This document shows positions 26,533 through 35,167 of a stretch of DNA of 47,099 nt, piece after piece. Both the position numbers and the translations under genes were made by a program. The notes under the pieces are model-generated. The model did no database searches, was not told where the DNA came from, and worked only from the letters and a program-made list of their open reading frames with translations. The stretch comes from a bacterium. GTDB taxonomy: Bacteria > Patescibacteriota > UBA1384 > XYA2-FULL-43-10 > JAKAMI01. The number at the start of each line of letters is the position of its first letter. Position 1 is the first letter of the stretch. The stretch is taken from NCBI GenBank assembly GCA_021812945.1, contig JAKAMI010000004.1, positions 1 to 47,099 on the forward strand. The letters are read 5' to 3'.

Positions 26533-27120
26533 CTATAACAACTTTTTATAAACATAAACGGAGGCTAACCAGACTATTGGCGTAGCGACAAAAATGCCGA
26601 CACCCAGACAAATCACGCCCAAAATAAATACTCCAAAAGAAACGATCCCGAAGCCCAAAAGAGCCATTTTTACTCCGGAAGTCATCTTGGCGCTTTGTCT
26701 CATTGCTTCCATAACGCCCATATCCTTATCGACAATCAAGTTGATCGTCATACTGTACTTCAGCGCCCAGTAGATTCCGGGGATTATTAGTAAAATAAAA
26801 CCGGCAGCAACGATCAGACCTACCAAAATTGACCCGCCGGCTATCGACCAAATGTATTTGGACTGGCTAAAAAGTTTTCTAAGCGGCAATTTCTTCTCGT
26901 CATGGTCGTAGTAGTTAAATAAAATTTTTAGGTATCCGGCAATCAGCCAGGCCGAGACGAATATTCCAACCAGCCCTAGCGCCGGATTGATCTCGCTGCT
27001 GAAGATACTTTTTATTCCGATCACTAAAATGGCCAAAACCACAAAGTACCAGAAATTTTTCTTGATCCCTTGCCAGCCGTAGCCAAACGCCTTCCCGATC
27101 TCCACTCTTTTTGTTGCCAT
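26533..27120 (-). CDS. polytopic membrane protein
   Basis: Multiple TM segments, AFGYGWQGIKKNFWYF start. Confidence 0.65.
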   Translation of the reverse strand: MATKRVEIGKAFGYGWQGIKKNFWYFVVLAILVIGIKSIFSSEINPALGLVGIFVSAWLIAGYLKILFNYYDHDEKKLPLRKLFSQSKYIWSIAGGSILVGLIVAAGFILLIIPGIYWALKYSMTINLIVDKDMGVMEAMRQSAKMTSGVKMALLGFGIVSFGVFILGVICLGVGIFVATPIVWLASVYVYKKLL

Positions 27121-27152
27121 TTTTTGCTCCTTTGATTAGTTATTTGTTGAAT

Positions 27153-27221
27153 CTAAATCAAACTCTCGACAAATTCAGGGATTATTGCAGTTCCATCGAT
27201 AATTGTTACTTTCATATTCAT
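27153..27221 (-). CDS. 22-aa mini-ORF, possible leader peptide (MNMKVTIIDGTAIIPEFVESLI)
   Basis: AAAGGAGtattATG; ends just upstream of the 27120 gene. Confidence 0.35.
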   Translation of the reverse strand: MNMKVTIIDGTAIIPEFVESLI

Positions 27222-27335
27222 AATACTCCTTTAACATACCCAATCCATCTTGACAAGGACGTGGAATATCTATATATTTAGTGTTGAATTAATCTCCGGC
27301 CCGAGGTTTATATACCTCACTTGCGGGAGATTTTT

Positions 27336-27743
27336 TCATTCCTCCGGGAAAACCGAAATAAAATCTTTTCGTCCTTTGCCGTTTTCTTTTATCTGAACGT
27401 AGAACAGCTCTCCATTCTTGGTTACTCCCCCGAAGCGGTGAACAATATTCTTTTTATTATTGGGATCGGGTTTTGAGATAGGTCTGTAGTGAGAATTTTG
27501 AATGAGTTCAAACGCACAGGAAAGTAATTTCAATCTTCGTAGGCGATCGCGTGAAGTTTTTTGGTTAAGGTGCTCCCAAAACAAATTAATAAAAATCTTA
27601 TCTTTTTTGAAGTAGGGAGATCTCAAATAATTAGTCCTTTTTGACCTCTTTTCGATTTCATGAAAAGCTTTGCGAGCCTTTTTTATAATCTCTTTGTAAC
27701 TCGTGCCTGTCAATTTGCTAGTTTTGGTTTTGTAGAGGACCAT
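27336..27743 (-). CDS. hypothetical protein, possible RelE/barnase-like nuclease fold
   Basis: C-terminal HRFGGVTKNGELFYVQIKENGKGRKDFISVFPEE; weak assignment. Confidence 0.4.
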   Translation of the reverse strand: MVLYKTKTSKLTGTSYKEIIKKARKAFHEIEKRSKRTNYLRSPYFKKDKIFINLFWEHLNQKTSRDRLRRLKLLSCAFELIQNSHYRPISKPDPNNKKNIVHRFGGVTKNGELFYVQIKENGKGRKDFISVFPEE

Positions 27744-27780
27744 CTTTTAAAAATTTATCGCAAGAATCTGTTTTACGTGT

Positions 27781-28491
27781 TTATTTCTTCCCCGTTGTGA
27801 TCTTTCTCATCGTCTCGCGGTAGGCGATGGCCGGGAGGGAAGCTATATTATCCTCTAAATATTGTAGCACTTCCTTAGGGTTTCGCCTTGAAAGCGAGCG
27901 CAGAAGCCATGAAATAGCTTTGGTTATAAGTACCTTTTTTTCACTTTTTCGCTTGTCGATAGTTCGGTAGGCCAGTTTTCGAAGTTTAGGATCACTCGAT
28001 GTCGAACCGGGCTTCACTTGCAGAACCAGGCTGGCGCGGCGAAGCTGGATGTTTTGGTCGTTTGAAAATTTGATTATGGTTTTTTGCCACTCGTCTAAGC
28101 GGTCTAAAACCTCGTTTTCCCGAAAAAGCGACTGGCAGATCCCGTCGCACTCGGCCCAGCCGGAGGTAGGGCGGAGCCACCGCTCCAACATTTCAAAATC
28201 GATGTTTTCTCTTGTCTTAGCCGAGATAGCCAAAAGTTTGCCGGCGAAATTGACAAACTCGAAAGTATCGGACATTAAAAGTTCGTTCAGCGTTTCGACT
28301 ATCTGCTTGGAGGGAAGCGACTTGATATCTCTTAATGTCTGCCACAAGACCCTGTCGCGATCCGCTGACTTCACATTCAGAAACTTTCTTCTTGTCCCCA
28401 AATATTTCTTTACAAATTCCCGCTCTTTTTCCGTGCATGGCCGAGAGACTTTGGCGAGTTCGTTTTTAATACTGTTAGCGAGTTTGTGCAT
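27781..28491 (-). CDS. DNA alkylation repair (AlkD-like HEAT repeat) protein
   Basis: WAECDGICQSLF, KKVLITKAISWLLRSLSRRNPKEVLQYLEDN. Confidence 0.6.
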   Translation of the reverse strand: MHKLANSIKNELAKVSRPCTEKEREFVKKYLGTRRKFLNVKSADRDRVLWQTLRDIKSLPSKQIVETLNELLMSDTFEFVNFAGKLLAISAKTRENIDFEMLERWLRPTSGWAECDGICQSLFRENEVLDRLDEWQKTIIKFSNDQNIQLRRASLVLQVKPGSTSSDPKLRKLAYRTIDKRKSEKKVLITKAISWLLRSLSRRNPKEVLQYLEDNIASLPAIAYRETMRKITTGKK

Positions 28492-28506
28492 TAGGATTAA
28501 GAATTT

Positions 28507-29481
28507 TCACACTCTGCCGGTTATTAAGGCAAGTTCGGCAGCCCGGGTCCAAATACCATTGGCGGCTTGTCTAAATATGGCCAGAGGTTTGTATTTTTCC
28601 GGTTCGATTCGTAACTCATCGACCCGTGGTAGGGGATGGAGAATGGTGATCCGGTCTTTCTCGGCTCGTTGTTTGTTCGCATACTCGATCAAGTTCATAT
28701 CGACAAAGTAGGGCTCTCTTTCAGCCGCTCGTTGTTCTTCTTTGGTCATATATTCTTTCTGGACTCTGGTGCAGTAGAGTACGTCGCAGTTCTGGATTAT
28801 CTTGCGAACATCTGAGGTTTCGATCATCCTGACCTGACTTCGGTACTTCGCCAAAATCTCTTTGGGCATGCGCAAACCCTCTGGCGAGACTAAGTAGACG
28901 GTATTATTTGGCCATTTGGAGATCAGCGGCAAAAGAGAATGGACCGTCCGGCCGTTTTTTAGATCACCCATAAAACAAAAAGACAGGTTTTGTATTCGTC
29001 TCCGTTCATCTATTATCGTTTTTCCATCGAGAATGGCTTGGGTCGGATGCTGATCGGTACCCTGGCCTCCGGAAATGACCGGAGCAAGCGAGCCGCGAGC
29101 CAATTCGTCGACACTTTTCGGAATGGCGCTTCGACAAACTATGACATCGGCCAGGCCGGCGGAATCAGCCGTGCCCCCGACAACCCTACCCGTATCCAAA
29201 AAGGATTCGCCCTTGGCCAGACTACTGGTTTGACTGTCTGCGATAGAAATTACCTGTCCCCCAAGCCGGAGCATAGCCGATTCGAACGAAAGCCGAGTCC
29301 GGGTGGAGGGCTGGGCGAAGACCGTAGCTAGAACGAGTCCTTTCATAACCTGAAGGAGTGGCAAGCGGTCAGTCTTATAAAGTCGTTCGTATTCGGCCGC
29401 CTGATTCCAGATCTGTGTAATCTCTGTTTTAGATAGCTTCTCAATCCGCAGAATGTCTTTTCCGATCAATCGATTTTTCAT
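28507..29481 (-). CDS. pyrB: aspartate carbamoyltransferase
   Basis: FAQPSTRTRLSFESA, TDQHPTQAILD, ILHPLPRVDEL. Confidence 0.9.
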   Translation of the reverse strand: MKNRLIGKDILRIEKLSKTEITQIWNQAAEYERLYKTDRLPLLQVMKGLVLATVFAQPSTRTRLSFESAMLRLGGQVISIADSQTSSLAKGESFLDTGRVVGGTADSAGLADVIVCRSAIPKSVDELARGSLAPVISGGQGTDQHPTQAILDGKTIIDERRRIQNLSFCFMGDLKNGRTVHSLLPLISKWPNNTVYLVSPEGLRMPKEILAKYRSQVRMIETSDVRKIIQNCDVLYCTRVQKEYMTKEEQRAAEREPYFVDMNLIEYANKQRAEKDRITILHPLPRVDELRIEPEKYKPLAIFRQAANGIWTRAAELALITGRV

Positions 29482-29683
29482 TTAGCTCGCTTTGGTTTCA
29501 TGTTTCTTTTGCTCATTTTAACACAAATCGATCTTGGAGAATAATTAAGGCGCTTTGATTTTATGACAGAAGTTTATCGTTCCTGAAAAATTGACGGCGA
29601 CTGGGACAAATGAAGATTCATTTGATATAATCAAAAAAAGATCGGATTATTTGTGCTAAGGGTTGAGATAACACGGAGGGATT

Positions 29684-31639
29684 ATGAGAAAGTGGCAGCT
29701 GGTTATACCAGTTTGCGTCGGTCTGGTTCTGCTCGGCGCCGGAGGGTATTTTGCTTACCAGAAATTTTTTAAGAAACACCCCGCGCCAGCGGTCGGGGAG
29801 ATCAAACCGGTAAATCCGACTTTTGATATGATTCACGGCAAGACCATACGCGCCACTGCCGCTTCCGGCGGCAGCGTTTCCATTTACGATGCGAACAAAG
29901 TCGGGACGCTGGTGGAAATCCCGGCGGGGGCTTTGGAGAAAGATGCCGAGATCAAAATCATCCCCATTAAAAAGACCGGAGGTGATATTTCCGGAGTAGC
30001 TATTTTTCCCGAAAACACCCGGTTCAAAAAACCGGTCGGTCTGACCTTTGACTATTCCTTAAGTTCATTCAAAAATGATAAAGCTCCGGAAAACGCCATG
30101 GGCACCGATATCAGGACCAGCGGCAGCTCTCATATCTATCGTTACAATACCGTCTCAACCAGCTTTGTGCCGCAACTGGTGAATCGCAGTACTGAAACCA
30201 AAAGGATGATTACCGCCGAGGTGATGTCGGGAGGGATTTACAACTATGTTCTAGACGATAAAAAGGAGGTTGACCGAGCGAATTATGCTTTGAGTTTTAA
30301 AGACCAGACGGTGCAAACTACGCTCGAAGCCGCCAACTCCTTGTTTGCCAATCACAAAACGGTCACGGGAGATGCAAAAAACCTTTTGAAGAGCGCCATC
30401 GTCCGCGTCAAAGCTAACAAAACCCCGGATATCCTGGAACTTAGCGCGGCTTTAGCGGCCGATAAATCTTTATCCAAACAGAGGTCTTTCCTAATCGAAC
30501 GCGCCCACGCGGATGCTTATGCCGGATATTTGGAGACCATCTGCAAGGATCCGTCAGTCGGTTTGGACCAGGTTCTTTCAGCCTGGAAAACCGCCCAGAT
30601 GGCAGGTTACAATTCAGCTTCGGAGAATTGCAAAACTCGCGTTCAAAACGATGTGGCCAAAAGAGTCAATGCGCTGCTGGACCAGCCGGACCCGAGCTAT
30701 GTCGATCTTCTGAAGGCCAGCCAAGACGTCGAACTGGTCGGTCTGGACGATAAATTTGATGCGGCCATTGCCAAAAAACGCCACGACAAAGCGGTTCGTG
30801 AAGCCCAAGAGCTTCTGAAAGACCCGAGCGTCGACCCCAGAATTATCGCGATAGCCCTGCAAAATATGCAACTTTTTGTTGATGACAAACCGGACCTGAC
30901 GCAAGCCTTGCAAGACAGGATGAATCAGGGGCTGAACACCGATGTGCAGAGAGTCTTAAGTGATCCAAACGCCACCAAACAAGATATCGAACGCGCTCTA
31001 GCTAAAAACGATTTTACCGGTGGCAACGAAGAAACCAAAAAGAAACTGGAAGACAAACTCAAAAACGCCAAAGACGGTCCGGACGCCAAAGTCGATGAAA
31101 CCGCCAACCAACAAGTCGAGGAAGAGATGCCGGCCTTTGACTGGGCTACCATTGGTGTGGCTTTTCTTAAAATGATGGGGGTCGAGGATTTTTCGGAGGC
31201 GGGGCTCAAGTCTTGGGCCGATCAAAAAGCGGCTGAGTTCGAAGAGTTGAAGGCTTATGTATTGGGGGTTTGTGCGTTCGACCAGGCCATGGGCGCCTCA
31301 ATAGATTGTGCCGGATATGAAAGCCAGCTAGATTCCGCTATTGACCAATTCAAAGACGGCATTGACGAGCAAGCCGAGAAGGTTGGCGCCATTCAAGCTC
31401 TTCCCGAAGATCAAGTGGATAACAGCTACGACGGCAACAACAACGAGAGCCTAACCGTGAGCTGTATTTCCAAAGAGGAGGCGGCCCAGATCGATCCGCA
31501 AGGTAAGCTTGGCTACACCGTCTGCCCGGATGAAACCGGCGCCAACGGAAGTCCGGCTGAGCCGGATTCCGGAGCAACTGACAACTCTTCTTCCGCTGAG
31601 TCCGCTTCCGGCGGCGCCTCGACAAACGAGGCTCCCTAG
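29684..31639 (+). CDS. secreted/membrane-anchored hypothetical protein
   Basis: N-terminal signal/TM, long charged helical region, SD GGAGGG. Confidence 0.65.
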   Translation: MRKWQLVIPVCVGLVLLGAGGYFAYQKFFKKHPAPAVGEIKPVNPTFDMIHGKTIRATAASGGSVSIYDANKVGTLVEIPAGALEKDAEIKIIPIKKTGGDISGVAIFPENTRFKKPVGLTFDYSLSSFKNDKAPENAMGTDIRTSGSSHIYRYNTVSTSFVPQLVNRSTETKRMITAEVMSGGIYNYVLDDKKEVDRANYALSFKDQTVQTTLEAANSLFANHKTVTGDAKNLLKSAIVRVKANKTPDILELSAALAADKSLSKQRSFLIERAHADAYAGYLETICKDPSVGLDQVLSAWKTAQMAGYNSASENCKTRVQNDVAKRVNALLDQPDPSYVDLLKASQDVELVGLDDKFDAAIAKKRHDKAVREAQELLKDPSVDPRIIAIALQNMQLFVDDKPDLTQALQDRMNQGLNTDVQRVLSDPNATKQDIERALAKNDFTGGNEETKKKLEDKLKNAKDGPDAKVDETANQQVEEEMPAFDWATIGVAFLKMMGVEDFSEAGLKSWADQKAAEFEELKAYVLGVCAFDQAMGASIDCAGYESQLDSAIDQFKDGIDEQAEKVGAIQALPEDQVDNSYDGNNNESLTVSCISKEEAAQIDPQGKLGYTVCPDETGANGSPAEPDSGATDNSSSAESASGGASTNEAP

Positions 31640-31909
31640 CTCGATTTTGTCATCCTTAAGCTAATTTCTGTCATCCTGAGCCTGCGAAGGATCTTATCCC
31701 ATACTTTAGAGATTCTTCACTGCGTTCAGAATGACAGTCAAAAGGTAAAGATTCTTCGCTTTAAGGCTTAAGAATGACAGAACAAGCTACATTTCGCTGC
31801 AAACTAAAAGTAGAATAAAAGCCGCTGCCTATGATGATAACTTATTGCGCATTGATCAGGTTACTTCATAATTTGGTATGAGGATACTTTATTCTCAAAA
31901 GGAGAAATA

Positions 31910-32773
31910 ATGAAAAATGGATTTTCGACCGTTGCAATTATCTTACTGGTGGCTGCCGGCCTGCTTGGAGGCGGGGTAATCGGTTACGAATTTCGCGAGC
32001 CAATAAGGAGAGCTGCTGTTAATGTGGGCTCTTCGCTGGGCATTGCTGATACTACAACTTCCAACAATACAAGTTCAAGTATAGCCTCAACTTCAGCAGT
32101 CCAATTCGAAATTGAGGGGACAACAGCCGAGGTAAATGTATCTTCGGGCACCGTAGTGGTAAATGTTAAAAGCTCGACCGACAATGTCAAAGAGCTGCGT
32201 CTTTCACAGGTTCCGGTGTTGGTTACCGGTTCAACCGGTATAACGTTTGGTGATAACAAGAATCTAAAACTCGCCGATATTCCGCTCAACTCAAAGATCC
32301 ATATTCACGGCTCATTAGTCAGCGGGATTTTTGCCGCCAGTAAAATTGAAATCCAGAAAGAGGACTCTTCGACCGAAGCGGCAACCGACCAATCAACAGA
32401 ATTTGAAATCCAAGGGACGGTGCAAAGTGTTGCTTCAGACGGGGTTACCCTGGCTGTGACCGCGGCTAACAAGGCGGTTAAAAATCAAATCGGGGCTACG
32501 GTTACTTTGAAGGTGACTTCGGTGACTTCAATAGAGAAGAATGACAGTCATATAGCCGTTACCGGTCTGGTTGTTGGGGACAAGCTCAAAGCGGAGGGTA
32601 AAATCATCTCCGGTTTTTACACCGTTTCCAGCATCGAGGTTAAAGTTACCGAAAAGGCCGATACGATTTCCGAGTCGACAAACCAGACCGAGGCCGACAA
32701 ACAGGCTGCTGAAAAAGCGGCTGAAGCAGCCAAAAAGGCCGCCGAAGCTGCCGCCGAGGCACAAAGCAACTAG
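31910..32773 (+). CDS. secreted protein with two DUF5666-like repeats and Ala/Lys-rich tail
   Basis: FEIEGTTAEVNVSSGTVVVNVKS...; FEIQGTVQSVASDGVTLAVTAANK... Confidence 0.65.
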   Translation: MKNGFSTVAIILLVAAGLLGGGVIGYEFREPIRRAAVNVGSSLGIADTTTSNNTSSSIASTSAVQFEIEGTTAEVNVSSGTVVVNVKSSTDNVKELRLSQVPVLVTGSTGITFGDNKNLKLADIPLNSKIHIHGSLVSGIFAASKIEIQKEDSSTEAATDQSTEFEIQGTVQSVASDGVTLAVTAANKAVKNQIGATVTLKVTSVTSIEKNDSHIAVTGLVVGDKLKAEGKIISGFYTVSSIEVKVTEKADTISESTNQTEADKQAAEKAAEAAKKAAEAAAEAQSN

Positions 32774-32791
32774 ATTTTGGCGGTGTATTTG

Positions 32792-32829
32792 CTATGAAAA
32801 AAGGCCCTTTTTGGGGCCTTTTTTCATAG
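32792..32829. terminator. bidirectional terminator, 16-bp perfect stem
   Basis: CTATGAAAAAAGGCCC tttttg GGGCCTTTTTTCATAG. Confidence 0.9.
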
Positions 32830-32885
32830 TCTTAGTACGCTACCTTCAAGCTCAAAGGTTTGAGATAAAAGGGGCGAGCGAAAGA

Positions 32886-33194
32886 CTACTCGCCTTCCGC
32901 CGGAGAGCACTGACCACCTTGGCCGTGCTGATCTGTCGAGGAATCACGCGGGGCAACGACCCACTCTCCGGTGGCGAGCCGGACGCAGGGGAGGTTTCGG
33001 GAACGCCGTGGTATCGGAGGAGCGCTCAGATCGGGGACCATTTCTCCGCTTGGGAGCCTCTTGCAGGGGTATATGGGCACATCGAGAGGCAGCGTGTAGG
33101 CTGCGCAGACGTCTTCGGGCGGCGGGGCGCCGGTGTTGCCGAAGAGATGACGGCGGGAATCATCAAGTTGCTTCTGGAATTTGGTATTATACAT
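32886..33194 (-). CDS. 102-aa hypothetical protein with duplicated PCxRLxxGExV motif
   Basis: AAGGAGGGttgtcATG; promoter TTGACA-N16-TAAACT; GC-rich; downstream hairpin GGCGAG..CTCGCC. Confidence 0.6.
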   Translation of the reverse strand: MYNTKFQKQLDDSRRHLFGNTGAPPPEDVCAAYTLPLDVPIYPCKRLPSGEMVPDLSAPPIPRRSRNLPCVRLATGEWVVAPRDSSTDQHGQGGQCSPAEGE

Positions 33195-33214
33195 GACAAC
33201 CCTCCTTCACTATA

Positions 33215-33242
33215 AGTTTAACAATAATTTGAGACTTGTCAA
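33215..33242 (-). promoter_or_regulatory. sigma70-type promoter TTGACA-16-TAAACT
   Basis: -35 at 33237-33242, -10 at 33215-33220 (minus). Confidence 0.6.
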
Positions 33243-33274
33243 AAAGGGATATTTTTAGTATTGTCGTAGTGTCG

Positions 33275-33339
33275 TTCCCGAGTAGCCCCGATGTTTCGAT
33301 CGGGATCCCGACAAGCAAAGCTTCGTCGGGACTCAATGG
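33275..33339 (+). pseudogene. truncated duplicate of tRNA-Asn 5' end split by a ~45-bp palindromic repeat
   Basis: TTCCCGAGTAGC (33275-33286) and CTCAATGG (33332-33339) together match TTCCCGAGTAGCTCAATGG of the real tRNA. Confidence 0.6.
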
Positions 33340-33354
33340 GATCAAAAATGTTAT

Positions 33355-33658
33355 TCCCGAGTAGCTCAATGGCAGAGCAAACGGCTGTAGACCTATTGCA
33401 GCTCTTACAGGAAACTGTAAGATGAACTTTTTGGGATAACGGTGAAGGCTAAATTTTGTGTCATTCCCGCGAAGGCGGGAATCCACTCAACATGCTAATA
33501 CCGTGGGAACCCCGAGGAATCGGGGAGCGCCGTAGAGACTAGATACCAAAACACCTAAAATCGAAAGATCATGGTGAAGATATAGTCCACGCCATTATGA
33601 AAATAGTGGATAAAGTGTAACCGTTAGGTTGTCGGTTCGAGTCCGACCTCGGGAGCCA
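33355..33658 (+). tRNA. tRNA-Asn(GUU), exons 33355-33388 and 33618-33658
   Basis: TCCCGAG/CTCGGGA acceptor, AACGG-CTGT|TAA-CCGTT anticodon arm, GTCGG-TTCGAGT-CCGAC T arm, CCA encoded. Confidence 0.92.
33389..33617 (+). ncRNA. group I intron between anticodon positions 35 and 36
   Basis: P1 GGCTGT/GCAGCT with U.G at the splice site; P7 strands AGACTAGAT and AAGATATAGTCC; P9-like CCATTAT-gaaa-ATAGTGG; terminal G. Confidence 0.9.
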
Positions 33659-33662
33659 TAAT

Positions 33663-33690
33663 AAAATGATCACCTTTGAGTGGTCATTTT
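33663..33690 (+). terminator. intrinsic terminator after tRNA-Asn
   Basis: AAAATGATCAC ctttga GTGGTCATTTT. Confidence 0.8.
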
Positions 33691-33754
33691 GTTATTCAGG
33701 CTTGAGAGAAGTTGGGAAAATTGATATGATCAGACTAGGATTAATGAAAAACTT

Positions 33755-34177
33755 ATGGATGAGCACAAAATTCGTATCTCGGCCAAGTGTTTTTGTTTCG
33801 ACAGCCAAGGCAAGGTTTTGCTAGTCAAAAGCAACCAAGGTGATTTCTGGTCTACCCCGGGCGGGGGAGTCGAGGAAAATGAAAGCTTGACCGCGGCGGC
33901 AAAAAGAGAGGTCATGGAGGAAACCGGCTACACCGTTAAGGTTGATCGGTTTGTCTTTATTCAAGATTATCAGACTAAGACATATAAAATACGCAATATA
34001 GAAGTCTTCTTTGTCGGCAAGATCGATGAGTCAATACCCCAGGCCACCGAGTACGACCACGAGTTTCGGTTTTTCACCGAAGAAGAATTCCTTAAATTGG
34101 TTTTTCGGCCGGAGGGAGTAAACCCGTTCAAACTGAGAGAAGTGGAAGGGGTGGAGTATGGCACATACCTTCGGTAA
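33755..34177 (+). CDS. NUDIX hydrolase
   Basis: GGGVEENESLTAAAKREVMEETGY Nudix box. Confidence 0.93.
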   Translation: MDEHKIRISAKCFCFDSQGKVLLVKSNQGDFWSTPGGGVEENESLTAAAKREVMEETGYTVKVDRFVFIQDYQTKTYKIRNIEVFFVGKIDESIPQATEYDHEFRFFTEEEFLKLVFRPEGVNPFKLREVEGVEYGTYLR

Positions 34178-34191
34178 ATATCAATGTTGAA

Positions 34192-34324
34192 AAACTCTAA
34201 ACCCCAAACTCTAAACTCTAAAGAAATTCAAAAGTTAAAAATTACAAATCCAAAAATTTTTTAAGTTTTTTTGATTTTATTATTTTGAGTTTTTTTAGGA
34301 TTTAGAATTTAGAGTTTAGGATTT
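34192..34324. repeat. inverted heptamer arrays (AAAYYCT)n
   Basis: AAACTCT AAACCCC AAACTCT AAACTCT; reverse complement AAATCCT AAACTCT AAATTCT AAATCCT. Confidence 0.85.
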
Positions 34325-34338
34325 CCCGAAGGGATAAT

Positions 34339-35055
34339 ATGGCGATAATTGTTGCTTTCTTCACAATTTGCTTCACGCTTTTAGGCGGTTTGTTTGCCCT
34401 AAGGCTCAAAGATAAACTCCACCTAATTTTAGGTTTCTCGGCCGGAGCGGTTTTGGGCGTGGCTTTGTTTGATCTGATCCCGGAGTCAATAAATCTAGCC
34501 CAAAGCGGGTTCAATATGGAGACGGTGACTTTGTTTATCGCCGGCGGTTTCGCCTTTTATATGGTCCTGGACAGATTATTTTCTCTGCATCTCCACGGCG
34601 AGGATGAGTGTTGTAAGGAAAGCCATCGAGGGACATTGGGCGCCTTGACGCTCTGTTTTCACAGCTTTTTGGACGGCTTGGGTATCGGTTTGGCCTTCAA
34701 AGTCTCACCGGCCATCGGCTGGGTAGTAGCAGCGGCGGTCCTTAGTCACGATTTTTCCGACGGCATCAACACCGTAAACATGATTTTGAAAAATAAAGGT
34801 GGGGTCAAGCAGGCTTTCCGCTGGCTGGTCTTCGATGCTTTGGCTCCGGCGTTTGGCGTTTTGGCGGCCTTCTCATTTACCCTCAAAGAATCGACGCTCG
34901 GTCTCTTGCTGGCAATCTTTGCCGGTTTCTTTCTCTATATCGGCGCCGGCGAGCTGACCCCCGAGAGTCACCACCGGCATCCGACTTTCCTGACCACTCT
35001 GATGACGATCTTCGGCATTGTAGTCATCGGCTTGGCCATCCACTTTGCGGGGTAA
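34339..35055 (+). CDS. ZIP-family metal transporter
   Basis: HSFLDGLGIGLAFKVSPAIGW, SHDFSDGINTVNMIL. Confidence 0.85.
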   Translation: MAIIVAFFTICFTLLGGLFALRLKDKLHLILGFSAGAVLGVALFDLIPESINLAQSGFNMETVTLFIAGGFAFYMVLDRLFSLHLHGEDECCKESHRGTLGALTLCFHSFLDGLGIGLAFKVSPAIGWVVAAAVLSHDFSDGINTVNMILKNKGGVKQAFRWLVFDALAPAFGVLAAFSFTLKESTLGLLLAIFAGFFLYIGAGELTPESHHRHPTFLTTLMTIFGIVVIGLAIHFAG

Positions 35056-35059
35056 TTTG

Positions 35060-35101
35060 GAGCCCACGCTTTAGCGTGTTAACAGCCTAAAGGCTGGACT
35101 C
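35060..35101. repeat. double-hairpin repeat element
   Basis: GAGCCCACGCTTTAGCGTG ttaa CAGCCTAAAGGCTGGACTC. Confidence 0.8.
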
Positions 35102-35167
35102 AAAAGAATCGATAAGGGTTTATCTGGATTAAGATATTTGCTACTATAAAAGTAAGCGGAGGAGAGT

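Noticed and set aside
32571-33215. 214-aa plus-strand ORF across 32571-33215
   Set aside because: Out of frame with the DUF5666 gene, crosses a strong terminator, low-complexity Pro/Arg-rich translation.
33389-33617. tRNA-Tyr(GUA) reading of the interrupted tRNA (CTGTA at the 5' exon)
   Set aside because: P1 pairing puts the 5' splice site after CTGT and the terminal G puts the 3' site before TAA, giving CTGTTAA (Asn) with a 7-nt loop.
34192-34324. CRISPR array or telomere repeat (AAACCCC/AAACTCT units)
   Set aside because: Units are 7 bp, contiguous, degenerate and inverted, with no spacers, and the sequence continues normally on both sides.
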